From Nitzschia sp. pyKryTriq1 (taxonomy: Eukaryota; Bacillariophyta; Bacillariophyceae; Bacillariales; Bacillariaceae): a stretch of DNA of 64,000 bases. The position numbers and the translations under genes were made by a program. Below the pieces are notes generated by a model. The model did no database searches. It was not told the origin of the DNA and worked only from the letters and a program-made list of their open reading frames with translations. The stretch is taken from assembly GCA_956465555.1 (NCBI GenBank), contig OY101116.1, forward strand, positions 3,720,001 to 3,784,000. The letters are read 5' to 3'. Positions 28,121-39,400 of the stretch are shown here, piece by piece (positions within the stretch are counted from its first letter, which is position 1; each line of letters opens with the position of its first letter).

Positions 28121-29686
28121 CTATTGTTTGCTATCCTCCGCGTTTCTTAAAAAGTCCATTAGGATAGGGGCCACTTGTTTCCTACTTCCCTTGGCGTTCC
28201 CTTGTTCCATTGTCACTCTATAAAGCCCTGTCGCCAAATCTTTCGTCGTTTCCTTGTTGGCAAGTTGAATCTGCAATGAACCCTCTTTCTCCAAGAACCG
28301 CACTAGTGATTGGACTAGGCTTTCGTCAAAACTGGACAAAAGTATTTGCCTCTTTGGACTGCCATTTTCCACGGTCATGAACATGATGCCAAAAAAATTT
28401 TGGGCTGTAGGAAGCAAATATTCATCGGCGATACTCTTGAAGACATCTGACTTCTCCAAGAATTCGGGCATAGATTGTAGCACCGATGAGACTCCAAACG
28501 TGAGGAGATTGTTATTTGGGTCTTTCCCTCTTTCGACTGTGAACGATTTGTAATCCAGTTTCAAAGCTTGCAAGGCAGTCAAACCATTCCAGAATTCGGG
28601 TTGAAATTTCTGATTTTGCAACGTATCGAATAGTTTCGTGAGATCTGGGGATGCTCCAGTCTTCTCATCTTGGCCATCCTCATCCCCACAGATATTGGAT
28701 GGTAGCTGTAGCGCCCCCCAATCGGTTTCTTTTATCAAAGTTTCCACCGCTTTTCGATCTCTCGCTGTCACTTTGCCTGCTTGGACCGATAGATTGACGG
28801 AATCCAATAGAATCACCCCTAATAGGAGAATCGATAGACTTGGTGGGATTGGTACCGCCGCATCCGATGATTCTTTCATCGAGGTGGGGACATGGACATA
28901 TTTCTTCCATTGCTCCACAAGAAGAGTACAGGTACTTGCTACCAAGGCTGATGACGTGGACGCATCAAAAGCGATCATTCGATCTTCACTTCCATCACCA
29001 TTGCTGCACGTGTCTGTGTGGTACCCTTCGTCCAAATGATGATCCAAAATAGTGTCCACCTTCCAGACACTTGATTTTTCGGTAAGAGTCAATTGATTGT
29101 GATCGACCAGCGTGACGGATGCGACATCGGGCAGGCCGTCTGGATGGTCAATGGTCAGAAAAGATGAGCGATCGAAATCTGTAACTCCTGACAATTTGAG
29201 AAGATACCTAGTTTCCGGTCGCAACGACTTTAAATCCTCCAGTGGAATGGAAATGATGGGCACCGTCGGTTTCCGTCGAATGACCGTGTCCAGGTAAGCC
29301 AATCCGATGGAGCTAACGATGCTATCGGCATCCCCAGCTGGATTGCCAAGAGCCAACCGAGGAGCAGAACCATCATCATCATTGTCTCCAAAAGGCGGGG
29401 GGAGTGGTCTGGCGGAAGAAGCGGTTTGTTTCAGAAAGTCCGCAACGGATGGGAAAGCTGTACATGTTGTAGCGCTTGAAGAATCAAACGATGATAATGA
29501 TGATGATGATATCATCCTTCGAAAAATAGAAGTTGACTTTTGAGAATACCTGTACAACGACGGTCGTCTGCCTGTGGTGGCTCCTCGTTGTTGACGTTGA
29601 AATCCCAAAGATAAATAATAATGTCGTCCGCCCCTGCAGCACAAGAAAAAGAAGGCAGTGGTTGCTTTCCTACTACTAGACTTCAT
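28121..29686 (-). CDS. DHH/DHHA2 exopolyphosphatase (PPX1/prune-like)
   Basis: 521 residues, single exon. After a basic Ser-rich N-terminus that may target an organelle, the DHH superfamily motifs appear in order: NPAGDADS (motif with metal-binding Asp), VTLVDHNQL, and LDHHLDEG (the DHH-type motif), then a DHHA2 C-terminal domain (GVILLDSVNL, AVETLIKETDW, KDYKSF-like segment LDYKSFTV, and FGVSSVLQ). Fungal PPX1 and animal prune share this layout and hydrolyse short polyphosphate or pyrophosphate-like substrates with divalent metals. The DHN variant in place of one DHH is seen in PPX1-type enzymes. Likely removes terminal phosphate from polyphosphate. Confidence 0.85.
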   Translation of the reverse strand: MKSSSRKATTAFFFLCCRGGRHYYLSLGFQRQQRGATTGRRPSLYRYSQKSTSIFRRMISSSSLSSFDSSSATTCTAFPSVADFLKQTASSARPLPPPFGDNDDDGSAPRLALGNPAGDADSIVSSIGLAYLDTVIRRKPTVPIISIPLEDLKSLRPETRYLLKLSGVTDFDRSSFLTIDHPDGLPDVASVTLVDHNQLTLTEKSSVWKVDTILDHHLDEGYHTDTCSNGDGSEDRMIAFDASTSSALVASTCTLLVEQWKKYVHVPTSMKESSDAAVPIPPSLSILLLGVILLDSVNLSVQAGKVTARDRKAVETLIKETDWGALQLPSNICGDEDGQDEKTGASPDLTKLFDTLQNQKFQPEFWNGLTALQALKLDYKSFTVERGKDPNNNLLTFGVSSVLQSMPEFLEKSDVFKSIADEYLLPTAQNFFGIMFMTVENGSPKRQILLSSFDESLVQSLVRFLEKEGSLQIQLANKETTKDLATGLYRVTMEQGNAKGSRKQVAPILMDFLRNAEDSKQ

Positions 29687-30045
29687 TCATAGAGAACTGC
29701 ACAATAAAAGTGGATCGCGAATTGTCAAGGTCGGCAACTAAAGGCGTGAGGATGACTCTTCGAACAGCAACAGTTTGAATGAATTTAAAGCTAGCTAGTA
29801 GGAGCAAGAAAGAAGAAAGGAAGGGGATAATAGCGAGTTGCGTTTGTCGCGTCGCAATAAAAGCCGAGATGGGATACAGTATCGTTTAAATCCCGTGGGA
29901 TTGGGAAGGAATGCGTCATGGGCATGTTGAGAAACGTTCTCATGATGACGTACAATGAACGACGTACGGACGATATAGGACTCGACTCGTTACTCAATAC
30001 TATTACGAGACCGAGGACTATACGTCCAATAGATCAAGAGCTCTG
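29687..30045. other. upstream region, no gene seen
   Basis: 5' side of the exopolyphosphatase gene. No repeat or gene supported. Confidence 0.4.
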
Positions 30046-30091
30046 GGCCCAACGAAGCAAGAGTTAAAGGCCCAACGAAGCACGAGTTAAA
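30046..30091 (+). repeat. 23-bp tandem repeat, two copies plus partial
   Basis: GGCCCAACGAAGC-[AC]-GAGTTAAA occurs twice, at 30046-30068 and 30069-30091, differing at one base; two partial GGCCCATGG units follow within 30092-30130. Function unknown. Confidence 0.8.
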
Positions 30092-30571
30092 GGCCCATGG
30101 AAACCATGTGTAACAGGCCCATGGGGCCACCTCAAACATTCATAAAAGCAGAAAGTAGACAGATAAAATAGTAGGATCATAATTTGGAAAACGAAACATT
30201 CGTAACTCGTACGACTTATCAGACTAGAGACTTCGCAACATACCAATTGGTACTAAAGCCTGAAGCTTACTAGTACATCGAAACAGTAAACGATACACTA
30301 CTTCTGCTAGCCCAGATTATCGAACGACCGGCCGTAAGACTCACTCCTTGTGGTTGCTGCACCTGATAGTGATCCATTGCCGGAAAGGTAGTTACTACAA
30401 CACGTGTTATTGCGTGGGCGAGACGCGCGGCCTCACCTTTGGGCGTTTTATGGGGATTTAACACGGAGAACAATTGTGCGCGATGCGCCGTGATGAAGGT
30501 GGCTTGCTTTCTGCCACGAAGGGAATTTTTCTTTTCACGAGCCGTCGCGCGGCTTGGCACATCGCTCGTAT

Positions 30572-30848
30572 TTATTGATCCCTGTTGCATTCCATTGATG
30601 GGATGAGGCCCTGTGGACAAGCAAAGAAGCAAAAATTAGTCTATCGCAATACTGATACTGTTCGAATGACGTACGCAAGTACTGGTACGGTATGTCACAA
30701 ACCCTCCTTTCTGTTCCAACAACAGGATCTCTTCTGCGGACTGTTGGATACTTGACCGGAACGAGTTGAAGTTGGGGTCGAACTCAAGCAAGGCGATAGA
30801 AGCCAATGAAAACAGCCAAGGGCATAATCTCGCTAGAAAGCCGGCCAT
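30572..30848 (-). CDS. possible small two-exon gene, unknown
   Basis: A frame from the ATG at 30848 begins with a hydrophobic stretch (FLARLCPWLFSLASIALL). A strong GTACGT donor at 30674 and CACAG acceptor before 30610 would join exons 30675-30848 and 30572-30610 into a protein of about 70 residues, perhaps secreted. A weaker donor upstream would instead lead into a longer frame reaching 30270. Neither product matches a family I know. Weakly supported. Confidence 0.22.
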
Positions 30849-31665
30849 GCATCGAATCCCGGAAGCCTTGCACCCTACGGACTACAAGACGAAAATACGA
30901 CTCATGGAGCACCTTCTCAGGTTCTTGTTCAACTTGACTTCTGAAATTGACAATTCCCAAGAATCATTATTAGTGCCCCAGGGACATTGGAAACGGAGAC
31001 AACACACAGTTGAATCTTGAGAATTATGACTTCCGTGCACCACCCTCGTTCTTCAAAGCAACCAAATTACGGACTACAAGACGATGAATACAACACAACA
31101 TACATAGACCTTTTCAAGGTGTTCAAGTCAGTTAATACGGCAGTTAATCTTGATTAGTGCCCTCAGACATGGAAAGCAGTCATTGCGTGATGAGAATTTA
31201 TGGTTCCTTCTCCTCGTTCGCTCGTTCATCACCACCACGTCGATGCATCGGTCTACCTGTAACGTCCGTTCGTCGGAATACGTAGAAAAGTACGTAAGTG
31301 GGTACCACAAGTCGCAAGATCATAAAAGATATTATTTTTTCATCCTACCTTTTTTTCTTCCGATTCTCTTGTCATTTTTTATTCTTTCATCATTTACATC
31401 CACACAAACACGTCGCAAGCAGACCAAGATACACCATCCACTCTTCTTTCTCCCGATTCTTCTCTAGTCATATTTTTTTCAGACGGTCAAACGAAACCAG
31501 TCAAAGCAACAAACAAGGTAGGAACCATCGGTCGCGGCCGCTCAAGACATGCATCCACAACATTGAGACTTCAAAAGGTCAAAGAAGAACGATTATCTCA
31601 CCGTCGCCTGCTCTGATCGCCTCAAAACAGGGGGGAAACAGACATCTCAAGGACATCTTATCATC
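30849..31665. other. intergenic and 5' leader of the cyclase gene
   Basis: Pyrimidine-rich (long T/C runs near 31330-31480). No gene supported. Confidence 0.45.
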
Positions 31666-34600
31666 ATGAACGACGCCGAGAAAAGTACGGCCTCTGGTGC
31701 AAGTGACAATGATGATGACTACAGTAGCAGCGCAGGTACTGGTTCCAGCAAGGGAAACAACGGCAGCACCAGCACGGGAGAGTCCGAGTCTGCCGGCACA
31801 TACAGCAGCAGCAATAATGACTCCTCGACCGGCAAAGGGCAGCTTGCACGAAGAGAGACTGAAAACGTTAACCGTCTTCGATACATGGTCCTCGCTATCC
31901 TCTTCATGGCTGCAGTTGGAGTATCAGTCATGGTGTTTTTGATCAGTTCAAATTCGGAAGATGAAGAAATGGCCACCCAGTTCGATTCTGCGTCCGCTCG
32001 CTTGTCGGATGCATTTGACGCCATTCGAACCGAACGCATTGCTACTTTGGCCAGTTTGGCCGTTGCCGCTATTGCTCACGGAGTTGATCACAGTCGAGAC
32101 TGGCCCTTTGTCAGTCTTTCTTCGTACCAACAACGTGCGTTTACGGCCAAGCAGAACTCTGGTGTTCTGCAGGTCAGCATCGCCCCATATGTTTCTGCTA
32201 AAGATCGCGAACTTTGGGAAGAATATATCGTGAGCAATGAAGCTGAGGTGGACTGGATTGAGCGCTCCGTCACCTATCAACAAGAGGTTGGTGCGGAAGT
32301 TTTCATAAAAAACTACGGTGAATCGTTCCGCGGTAACGTGAACACGTCCCACTCCATCAAGCGCTGGGATGATGTGGAGAACACGGTTGTTCCTCTGGAC
32401 TATGGAACGAAGGACGACTATCTCCCATTCTGGGAGATGTCTCCTCTCCTAAGTTATGACGAAGTCAACATTGATATGTTGCAAGAAGGTGATGAACGGG
32501 GATACTATGGAAACTTGAGCATTGCAGAGGGTGCAATTGTCATCGGAGACATGAACTATCACATGCCTGGAGGCATTGATTCTCCAGATGCCACAACTTC
32601 CTCCTACGCGCAGTTGCTCAGCATTGATGCGGGACGCGAGGTCAGGTATGAAGGGGACCCCATGACCAACTTGTTCATTCCAATTTTCGATTCGTTTGAA
32701 GATGATCGAGTCCCAAGGGCCGTGCTGGTTGGGTTTTTCAATTGGGGGAACCTATTCAAGGGTGTCCTGCCTGACAACCTCAAAGGCATCGACGTTGTGC
32801 TCAAGAATACCTGCTTTGACCCATTTACGTTCCGAGTGGTCGGAGAGAACGTGATCCCTCGTGGAAAAGGCGTAAGTGAAGCCGAGGACCCAAGCTTTCC
32901 CTTGACTGTGTCCATGCATTTCTAACCGTGATTTCCATCCCTTGGCTCCTCTGATTTTAGGACCTCCACGAGAATGCATTCAACGACTGGGAAGTGAAGA
33001 GTGATATTCTTCAGAGTGGAAGGACCGCCGATGGAACCAAAACTGGACTTGGTTTCGTTGACCGAGAATGTAAATATTCCATTTCCATCTATCCAAGTGA
33101 AGCGTTTGCTAACGAGTTTGAAACTCCCACCCCATGGATTTTGGTTTCTGCGGTAGCAGGAGTTCTTCTTTTTGCTATCATCATGTTCTTCGTGTACGAC
33201 CACTTGGTTGAACGTCGTCAGTCTTTGGTCCTCCGGAAGGCCGTGCAATCGACTGCTATTGTCTCGTCGTTGTTTCCAAAAACCGTCCGCGATCGCCTCA
33301 TGAACGGCGCAGCCTCACCAGAAGACGGCGACGTGAAAAACATTTCAGCATTTCGAGACAGGCTTCGCAACAAGCAGAAGCAGGGCTTGAACCCTCAAGC
33401 AGACAAGCTGGAACAAGATAGCACTCTGCCTGGGATGGGTGATTACATGGGTGATACTATTGCTGACTTGTTCCCCCACTGCACAGTTCTATTCGCTGGT
33501 ACGTAGTGCGAGACATCTGGAAAATGTATCCAATTTGAAAACGCTCTCACTTTCTTCGTCCACTCTCGTCTTGACAGATATCGCCGGTTTCACTGCTTGG
33601 AGCTCTACTCGAGATCCCTCTCAAGTTTTCACTCTTCTCCAGAATTTGTATCAGGCATTCGACAAAGTTGCAATGAGGCGCCGGGTGTTCAAGGTGGAAA
33701 CCATTGGAGACTCTTGTAAGTGAAGACACTGTGGTACAGCGCGGAAAGGGAGCCGCTGATTAGGAAGACTCCTCATGGCTCACTCTTCTTTTTGTGCTTC
33801 ACTTTACAGATGTGGCAGTAACCGGCCTTCCAGAACCGCAACAGGATCACGCTATTATCATGGCGAAGTTTGCCCGCGACTGTTTGCAGAAAATGGAGGA
33901 AGTGACGAGTGCCCTCGAAGTTCGTCTCGGCCCCGATACGACCGACCTTTCGATTCGAGTTGGTATGAACAGGTAAGCAAGCATCATCGAGAGGGGAAGA
34001 GAAGCAGGTGCAGTAGAAGAACAATAAAAATACTCACACCCGCCTCGTCTCGTCTCTTCCTCTATTGTAGTGGCCAAGTTACGGGTGGCGTTTTGAGAGG
34101 AGACCGCGCTCGTTTTCAATTGTTCGGAGATACTGTCAACACTGCTGCACGCATGGAAAGTACCGGAGAGCGCGGCCGTATTCAGCTGTCGCAGAGTACT
34201 TGTGATTTGCTGGTTAGCGCAGGAAAAGAACGATGGGTCTTTCCACGCAAAGATACAGTGGCGGCTAAAGGCAAGGGTATTCTTCAAACTTATTGGTTGC
34301 AAATGGATGGCGGGCCCCGAGCTGCAAACATGGCCGATTCTTCTAGCGCTGTGCTTCAAGAAAATGCAGTAGCTCTAGTGCCCAACACACCGCACGCACT
34401 GAACTCTGCTACTGTAGCAGGCAAACAAGAATCCCGCCTCGTCGGTTGGATGACTGAAGTCTTGTTGGATTACGTGAAACAGATTGTAAGCGATGAACCA
34501 AAGGAGGGTGGGCTCACTCAACTCTTCCTACACATTCCAACCGAAACTCACTTTGCATTTCTCTTCTCTCGCTATTTCTTCTTTAGGTGGCCAAGAACAA

Positions 34601-35783
34601 GGTCGCTCGAGGTGGAACTCCGCGCTCCTCTGGAGTTGCCTACCGCCACGATCCTGGAACTATTTGCTTGGATGAGCTGGTGGAGTCCTTCCCACTTCCC
34701 AAAGAAAACACCCAAGAAGTTTCCTTGGCCATGGACCAATACTACCGTTCCATTGAATTGCACCCTGACGTGGCCAAGCAACTCCGCCAGTATGTCGCGG
34801 AAATCTCTTATCGATACCATGCTGAAAATCCTTTCCACAACTTTGCTCATGCATGTCATGTGACCATGAGTGTTCACAAGCTTATGAAGCGTGTCGTCAG
34901 TGATCACAATGGAACTGACGAATCGACCACCGGATCTAGCACCCTGAACGAGGACAACAAGCACTCGGCAACGTACGGAATTCTAACATCGGATCCGTTG
35001 ACATTGTTTGCCATCGTTTTTTCTGGCTTGATTCACGACGTCGATCACCGCGGAGTCTCGAACATGCAACTTTCGATAGAAGACCCTGAGCTTGCGGAAC
35101 ACTATCGCAACAAGAGTATAGCCGAACAGAATTCGTTTGATATCGCCTGGGACTTGCTCATGATGAGTCAATTCGACTCCCTTCGACAAGCCATTTTCCC
35201 CACATTGCCGGATCTTATGCGATTCCGCCAAGTGGTTGTCAACACTGTACTTGCCACTGATATATTTGACAAGGAACTCGGAGACATGCGCAAAGCCCGT
35301 TGGGACCGTGTGTTCGGAGACATCGAAACTGATGGTAGCGCGGCAGCAGCAGGATCAGAGAGTATCATCTCTAAAAATACCAGGGCTACCATTGTATTGG
35401 AGCACATCATCCAAGCCTCGGACGTTTCACACACGATGCAGCACTGGCATGTGTACACTAAGTGGAATCGTCGATTGTTTGAAGAAATGCATCTGGCATT
35501 TACACAAGGAAGAATGGGGAAAGACCCCTCCGAATTCTGGTACCAGGGTGAACTTGGATTCTTTGACAACTATGTTATTCCTCTGGCCAAGAAGTTGCAG
35601 GAGTGTCGCGTGTTTGGGGTTTCCAGTGATGAATATCTGAATTACGCCATGTCCAACCGCGCCGAGTGGGAGAGAAAAGGACAATCCATCGTCGAAGATA
35701 TGGTCATATCGATTCAGCCCGTTGAGCAGGAGTCGTCCGAGACCGAGGATGAACCGAATGAAGTACCGGTGGGAGTAGTCTAG
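31666..35783 (+). CDS. membrane class III cyclase fused to class I cyclic-nucleotide phosphodiesterase
   Basis: Six exons: 31666-32871, 32961-33498, 33578-33715, 33810-33972, 34071-34485 and 34587-35783, all GT-AG and in phase; 1218 residues. A Ser/Gly-rich N-terminus, helix 1 (about 72-93), an extracellular domain (about 95-455, perhaps CHASE-like), helix 2 (about 460-482), then cyclase and phosphodiesterase. Cyclase: metal Asp in FADIAGF (D582) and IGDSY, E622 as in guanylate cyclases, but Q698 at the second base-recognition site. Phosphodiesterase: HNFAHACH and the class I signature HDVDHRGVSN (H970), then the C-terminal DVSHTMQHW and EFWYQGELGFFD. One polypeptide can thus make and hydrolyse a cyclic nucleotide at the membrane. 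The small third and fourth exons split the cyclase active site. Confidence 0.9.
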
Positions 35784-36264
35784 AAGAGCAAGCAATGCAG
35801 AAGTTGAAACAAAATACATAAGGATACAATAGATACAACACAGTATATTTTCGCCTCGGCATTGTATGAGTTGGTCTAGTTGTCGTCCATTGTCAATCGA
35901 TTCAACATCTGACATTTAAATCTTTTTTCGTCGTCACAAAAGCAGGGCTGAATGCGACACAGTCCGGCAAGTCGAGTTTTTCTGATCGAATTGTTCGACC
36001 ATTGACTGGTACGATCGCGTGCTTCGACTTCACTGCTCACTGCGGGGCTCAATAAAATGCCGGGTTAGTTTAGCGCGGTGCTTGTGGTGCTCTGATTGCG
36101 ATGCTTCTACCGGTACCCAGGATGTATAATATGGATCTGGATCCGATCCGTTCATTCCCTTGTTGGTTGTTGCCGTTGCAATCCATTTCAAAGCCTACAG
36201 TATATCGCCCACAGTCTTTCAACGTTCCATAGGACGCAAATCAGAGAGTATAAGCAACAAAACA
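35784..36264. other. intergenic, no gene seen
   Basis: Upstream of the pyroglutamyl-peptidase gene; one TACCGGTACC palindrome near 36110. The frame continues upstream of 36265 but without ATG. Confidence 0.45.
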
Positions 36265-37008
36265 ATGTTACCATCAGACACAGTAGAAGGAACAAAAGAA
36301 GAAAATGAAAAAGAAACGATTGTCCTTGTTTTGACGGCGTTTGGTCCCTTTGGTGGCGTGGACGAAAACCCGTCGAATATTTTGATTCAGGAATTGCCGT
36401 CTTTTCTAGAAGAAAAACAGCAACACCATCAGTCGACGAAGAATAGCAAACCATGGAAGGCCCAAGTCAAAGATCGAATCCAAGATATGGTGATCGTGGA
36501 AACATCGGCAGAAGGCGCAGCTGCCGCCATGGAAGAATTGGCTCTGAATATTTCTCAAAAAATGCAAGACGGCAATAAGACCAAGGTATTCTGCTTACAT
36601 TTGGGGGTGAACGTCTTTGGAACGGGATATCACTTGGAACAGTGTGCATACAATGATGCTACCTTTCGAATCCCCGACCAGCGGGGCTACCAACCCCAAA
36701 AGGAGTCTATTCTTCCCAGTGCGCCCCTAGGAACACCATGCGACACGAGTTGTAACGTATCGGATCTGGTAGAACAGCTATCCAAGGCGTTCCCAGCCGT
36801 AGAAAGCAAAGTGAGCACTGATCCTGGTCGTTTCGTTTGTAACTATTTGTATTACACAAGTTTACACAAGGTCCAGAAGGAGTTGCCGAAGATAGTTGAG
36901 GGCACTCTGTTCCTACACATTCCTTCCTTTGACAAAATTCCGAAAGAAATCCAGCTAGAATATCTTGCAGAGTTGATGCGGATACTGACACAAGTCGAGT
37001 CGAATTGA
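36265..37008 (+). CDS. pyroglutamyl-peptidase I (C15 family)
   Basis: 247 residues, about the usual length (around 215) plus a hydrophilic N-terminus. The frame stays open to 36160 but only without ATG, so the ATG at 36265 is chosen. Family landmarks: TAFGPFGGVDENPSN at the start of the core, the Glu-containing VETSAEGA region, FCLHLGVN, the nucleophile Cys in DPGRFVCNYLYY, and the His in TLFLHIPSF. It removes N-terminal pyroglutamate from peptides in the cytosol. No import signal. Single exon. Confidence 0.9.
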   Translation: MLPSDTVEGTKEENEKETIVLVLTAFGPFGGVDENPSNILIQELPSFLEEKQQHHQSTKNSKPWKAQVKDRIQDMVIVETSAEGAAAAMEELALNISQKMQDGNKTKVFCLHLGVNVFGTGYHLEQCAYNDATFRIPDQRGYQPQKESILPSAPLGTPCDTSCNVSDLVEQLSKAFPAVESKVSTDPGRFVCNYLYYTSLHKVQKELPKIVEGTLFLHIPSFDKIPKEIQLEYLAELMRILTQVESN

Positions 37009-37071
37009 ATTAATAATTATCGCTATGGTAGCAACTTCACTTTTACATTAAGAGCGTTCTCAGTGCGGCTA

Positions 37072-38511
37072 CTATGCCGCTGTAGCTGGGCTCTTCGCCT
37101 GAAAGGGCCATGAAAAGGCGCCACTTGTCTCTGTATTGCCCGCCCCGTTGAGCAAAACTACATCTTCCAGCCACTGCACCATGAAGTCATTGCATTCTGG
37201 GAGCTCATCGAAAGGAATATGACCTCCCTGCACAATACTAATGGAGACGGGATGTTCGGGACTCTTGACCAAATCCAAGTAGAATTGACCCACCGGTCCC
37301 GCAAAAGGAGTTACCTGATCCTTTGTGCCCCACACCAAATGCACAGGAGTTTTCTTCATAAAATCTGCATGGTCTTCGTGCAATTGCATGGGCGTCTTTC
37401 CAGCATCGTTTGTGTATATCTGATTCAGTGCTTCGACCGACCCGGGATCCTTTGCGGGGAGGTAGAAGCTTTCGACCAACGCGTCATCTACTCGAAGCTC
37501 GGGATCTGGTGAGCACTTGTAAAGTCCCAACAGAGCATTCCGAAGCAAATCTTTCGTCACAACATCTTCCAGCACATACTTTAGCAATGGGACATTGTCA
37601 AAAATCAACTTGTCCAGGGTGTCGAACAAAAAGGTGAACAGCACGCGTTGAAATGAATTCAAGTTGGGATCCTTTAAAAGATTTCGACTGTTCATGCCGA
37701 CTCCACAATTGAACATTCCTATCCCTTGAATTCGAGACGGCAATTTCGCCTCTCCTTTCGTTTGGTCGTCGTCTCCCACCAGCACAACGTGATCGCCAGT
37801 GGCGGCAGACAATGCCACGACACTACCCAAGGAGTTTCCTATCAATACGACACGATTTTGCCTTGGAATGAATTTCTGGGTGTATTCTTCCACCATTTTG
37901 GCCCATAAGTTGATGGAATATTCGACATTATCAGCCCGTCCAGGTTTGGTGGATTTGCCCTGGCCCAGTAAATCGAGGGCATGAACGGTGTATCCCGCCT
38001 GAGTCAAGGCTTTCAGAGTTTCTCGCCAATATAGAGTGGAGCATCCAAACCCATGAATTAAAACAACTTCCGGCTTCTTCGTTTTGCTGCCTTTTCTTTT
38101 TGCTTGCTTGCGTTCTAATGATGATGATGATGATGATGATGCTGACCCCAAACCTGTCAAAACCTCAATACCCTCTCCACCAAACAAGAATCGGCCTGCA
38201 GCTTCGGCCGGATTGGTCGGAAGCCCCGCCGCCGGGTCAGGGCGCGCAATTTCCGCATAGCATTGATGACCCTGAAACTCCCACAATTTCTCCTCGGAAA
38301 CCGTGGTTGCCTTATTATTAGAAGTATTGCCCGACGATGAAAAGAGAAAAGAAGGACTGTCGGATAATCGAGCGATTCCTTGTCTTCGAAAGTCTAGACT
38401 GGAAGCAGGAGTGTAGGCAGCTGTAGATACGATGCAATAAGCCGAAGAAAGGAGTCTCACGCTCCACAAGTGGGAAATCAAGGAAATCCGTAGATTCTTC
38501 TCTGCAATCAT
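37072..38511 (-). CDS. alpha/beta hydrolase, pheophytinase-like, plastid-targeted
   Basis: 479 residues, single exon. The N-terminus is a signal peptide ending TAA|YTPASS, acceptable as an aromatic-plus-one plastid site. The hydrolase core has the oxyanion region LIHGFGCS, a WRETL segment, ALDLLGQGKS, the nucleophile elbow IGNSLGSV (Ser), the acid WGTKDQVTPF (Asp) and the base GGHIPFDE (His). DLLG-x-G-x-S with the following KP resembles pheophytinase and related plastid esterases that act on phytol or chlorophyll derivatives. A Ser-run/Lys-rich insert (SSSSSSSLERKQAKRKG) sits before the core. Its substrate is not certain. Confidence 0.82.
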   Translation of the reverse strand: MIAEKNLRISLISHLWSVRLLSSAYCIVSTAAYTPASSLDFRRQGIARLSDSPSFLFSSSGNTSNNKATTVSEEKLWEFQGHQCYAEIARPDPAAGLPTNPAEAAGRFLFGGEGIEVLTGLGSASSSSSSSLERKQAKRKGSKTKKPEVVLIHGFGCSTLYWRETLKALTQAGYTVHALDLLGQGKSTKPGRADNVEYSINLWAKMVEEYTQKFIPRQNRVVLIGNSLGSVVALSAATGDHVVLVGDDDQTKGEAKLPSRIQGIGMFNCGVGMNSRNLLKDPNLNSFQRVLFTFLFDTLDKLIFDNVPLLKYVLEDVVTKDLLRNALLGLYKCSPDPELRVDDALVESFYLPAKDPGSVEALNQIYTNDAGKTPMQLHEDHADFMKKTPVHLVWGTKDQVTPFAGPVGQFYLDLVKSPEHPVSISIVQGGHIPFDELPECNDFMVQWLEDVVLLNGAGNTETSGAFSWPFQAKSPATAA

Positions 38512-39400
38512 AATCTTGAAGATATTGCCAGTGACAGTCGGTCAGTGCCCTTTCTATGCTTTCTGGCTGCAATATGTGCTTTCGGATCAGCAGGAATCAG
38601 CACTTGCAATAACAAAAAATAGAGCCATGAGCGACATGAGGCGCAATTTTTTTCATTGTGGTATGGTTTATGGTTTCTGGTTTCTGGTTTCACATCTGCA
38701 CACGTCACGGCCGAAGAAAAGAATCTCCGACTCGACTGACTTCAAATTATGCTATCGCCTGCTGGAACGATACCAGGTACAGTACCAGTACCAGGTACCG
38801 TACTGTACCAGGTACCTGGCACTGTACAAGTGCTGTACCATGTACAAGTACCGTACCCGTACAGTACCAGGTCCGGTATGTAGGCCCTCTACCCCTACCG
38901 GTACCAGGTACAGTACTCGTAGCTAGTACCGGTAGAGCCACGATTCATTCATTCAAGGAACAACGTGGAACATAACGACTGAGAGTCATTGTTTTTGGTT
39001 GTGTCGCAGGGCATAATTATAATTCTAGCAACGCACGCACGACCGACCGTCGTCGTCAAGGATTATTAGAAGCAGATGTCAAAAGCAATATTCCATCATG
39101 CATCATGCAAAAGAAATTCAACGACGGGGATATTACAGTCGATACCGGTACGGTAGAGATCTAATAGAGAGATGATGTATCCCGTGGGGTGAGAACTCTC
39201 TCTCTCTCTCAGTTGTACTCAGTACTGTATGTACCTGAAACCCGAACCAACAGAACAAGACGAGAAGACACAAGGTTCCAACTCTTGTCCCTTGGTACGA
39301 ATATTCCACTACTTGTAGAATTTCCATGACAACACAAAAAGGAGGCAAGCCACAGTACTCTTACAGTCGAACTACAAGTACAGTAAATTGATCATCCGCC
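38512..39400. other. intergenic, divergent promoters with GTACC-rich tract
   Basis: 5' sides of the hydrolase and ABC transporter genes. Apart from the palindrome-rich tract at 38770-38940 and a TC run near 39200, no gene is seen. Confidence 0.45.
38770..38940. repeat. GTACC/GGTAC/CAGTAC palindromic tract
   Basis: About 170 bp made largely of GTACC, CAGTAC and TACCGGTACC units in irregular order, the densest such tract in the window. It is not a simple tandem repeat. Related tracts occur in other gaps but not in exons. Confidence 0.8.

Noticed and set aside
30270-30632. Longer minus-strand protein at 30.3-30.6 kb
   Set aside because: Needs a weak GTTTGT donor to connect to an ATG and shows no known domain; kept only as a possibility in the low-confidence entry at 30572-30848.
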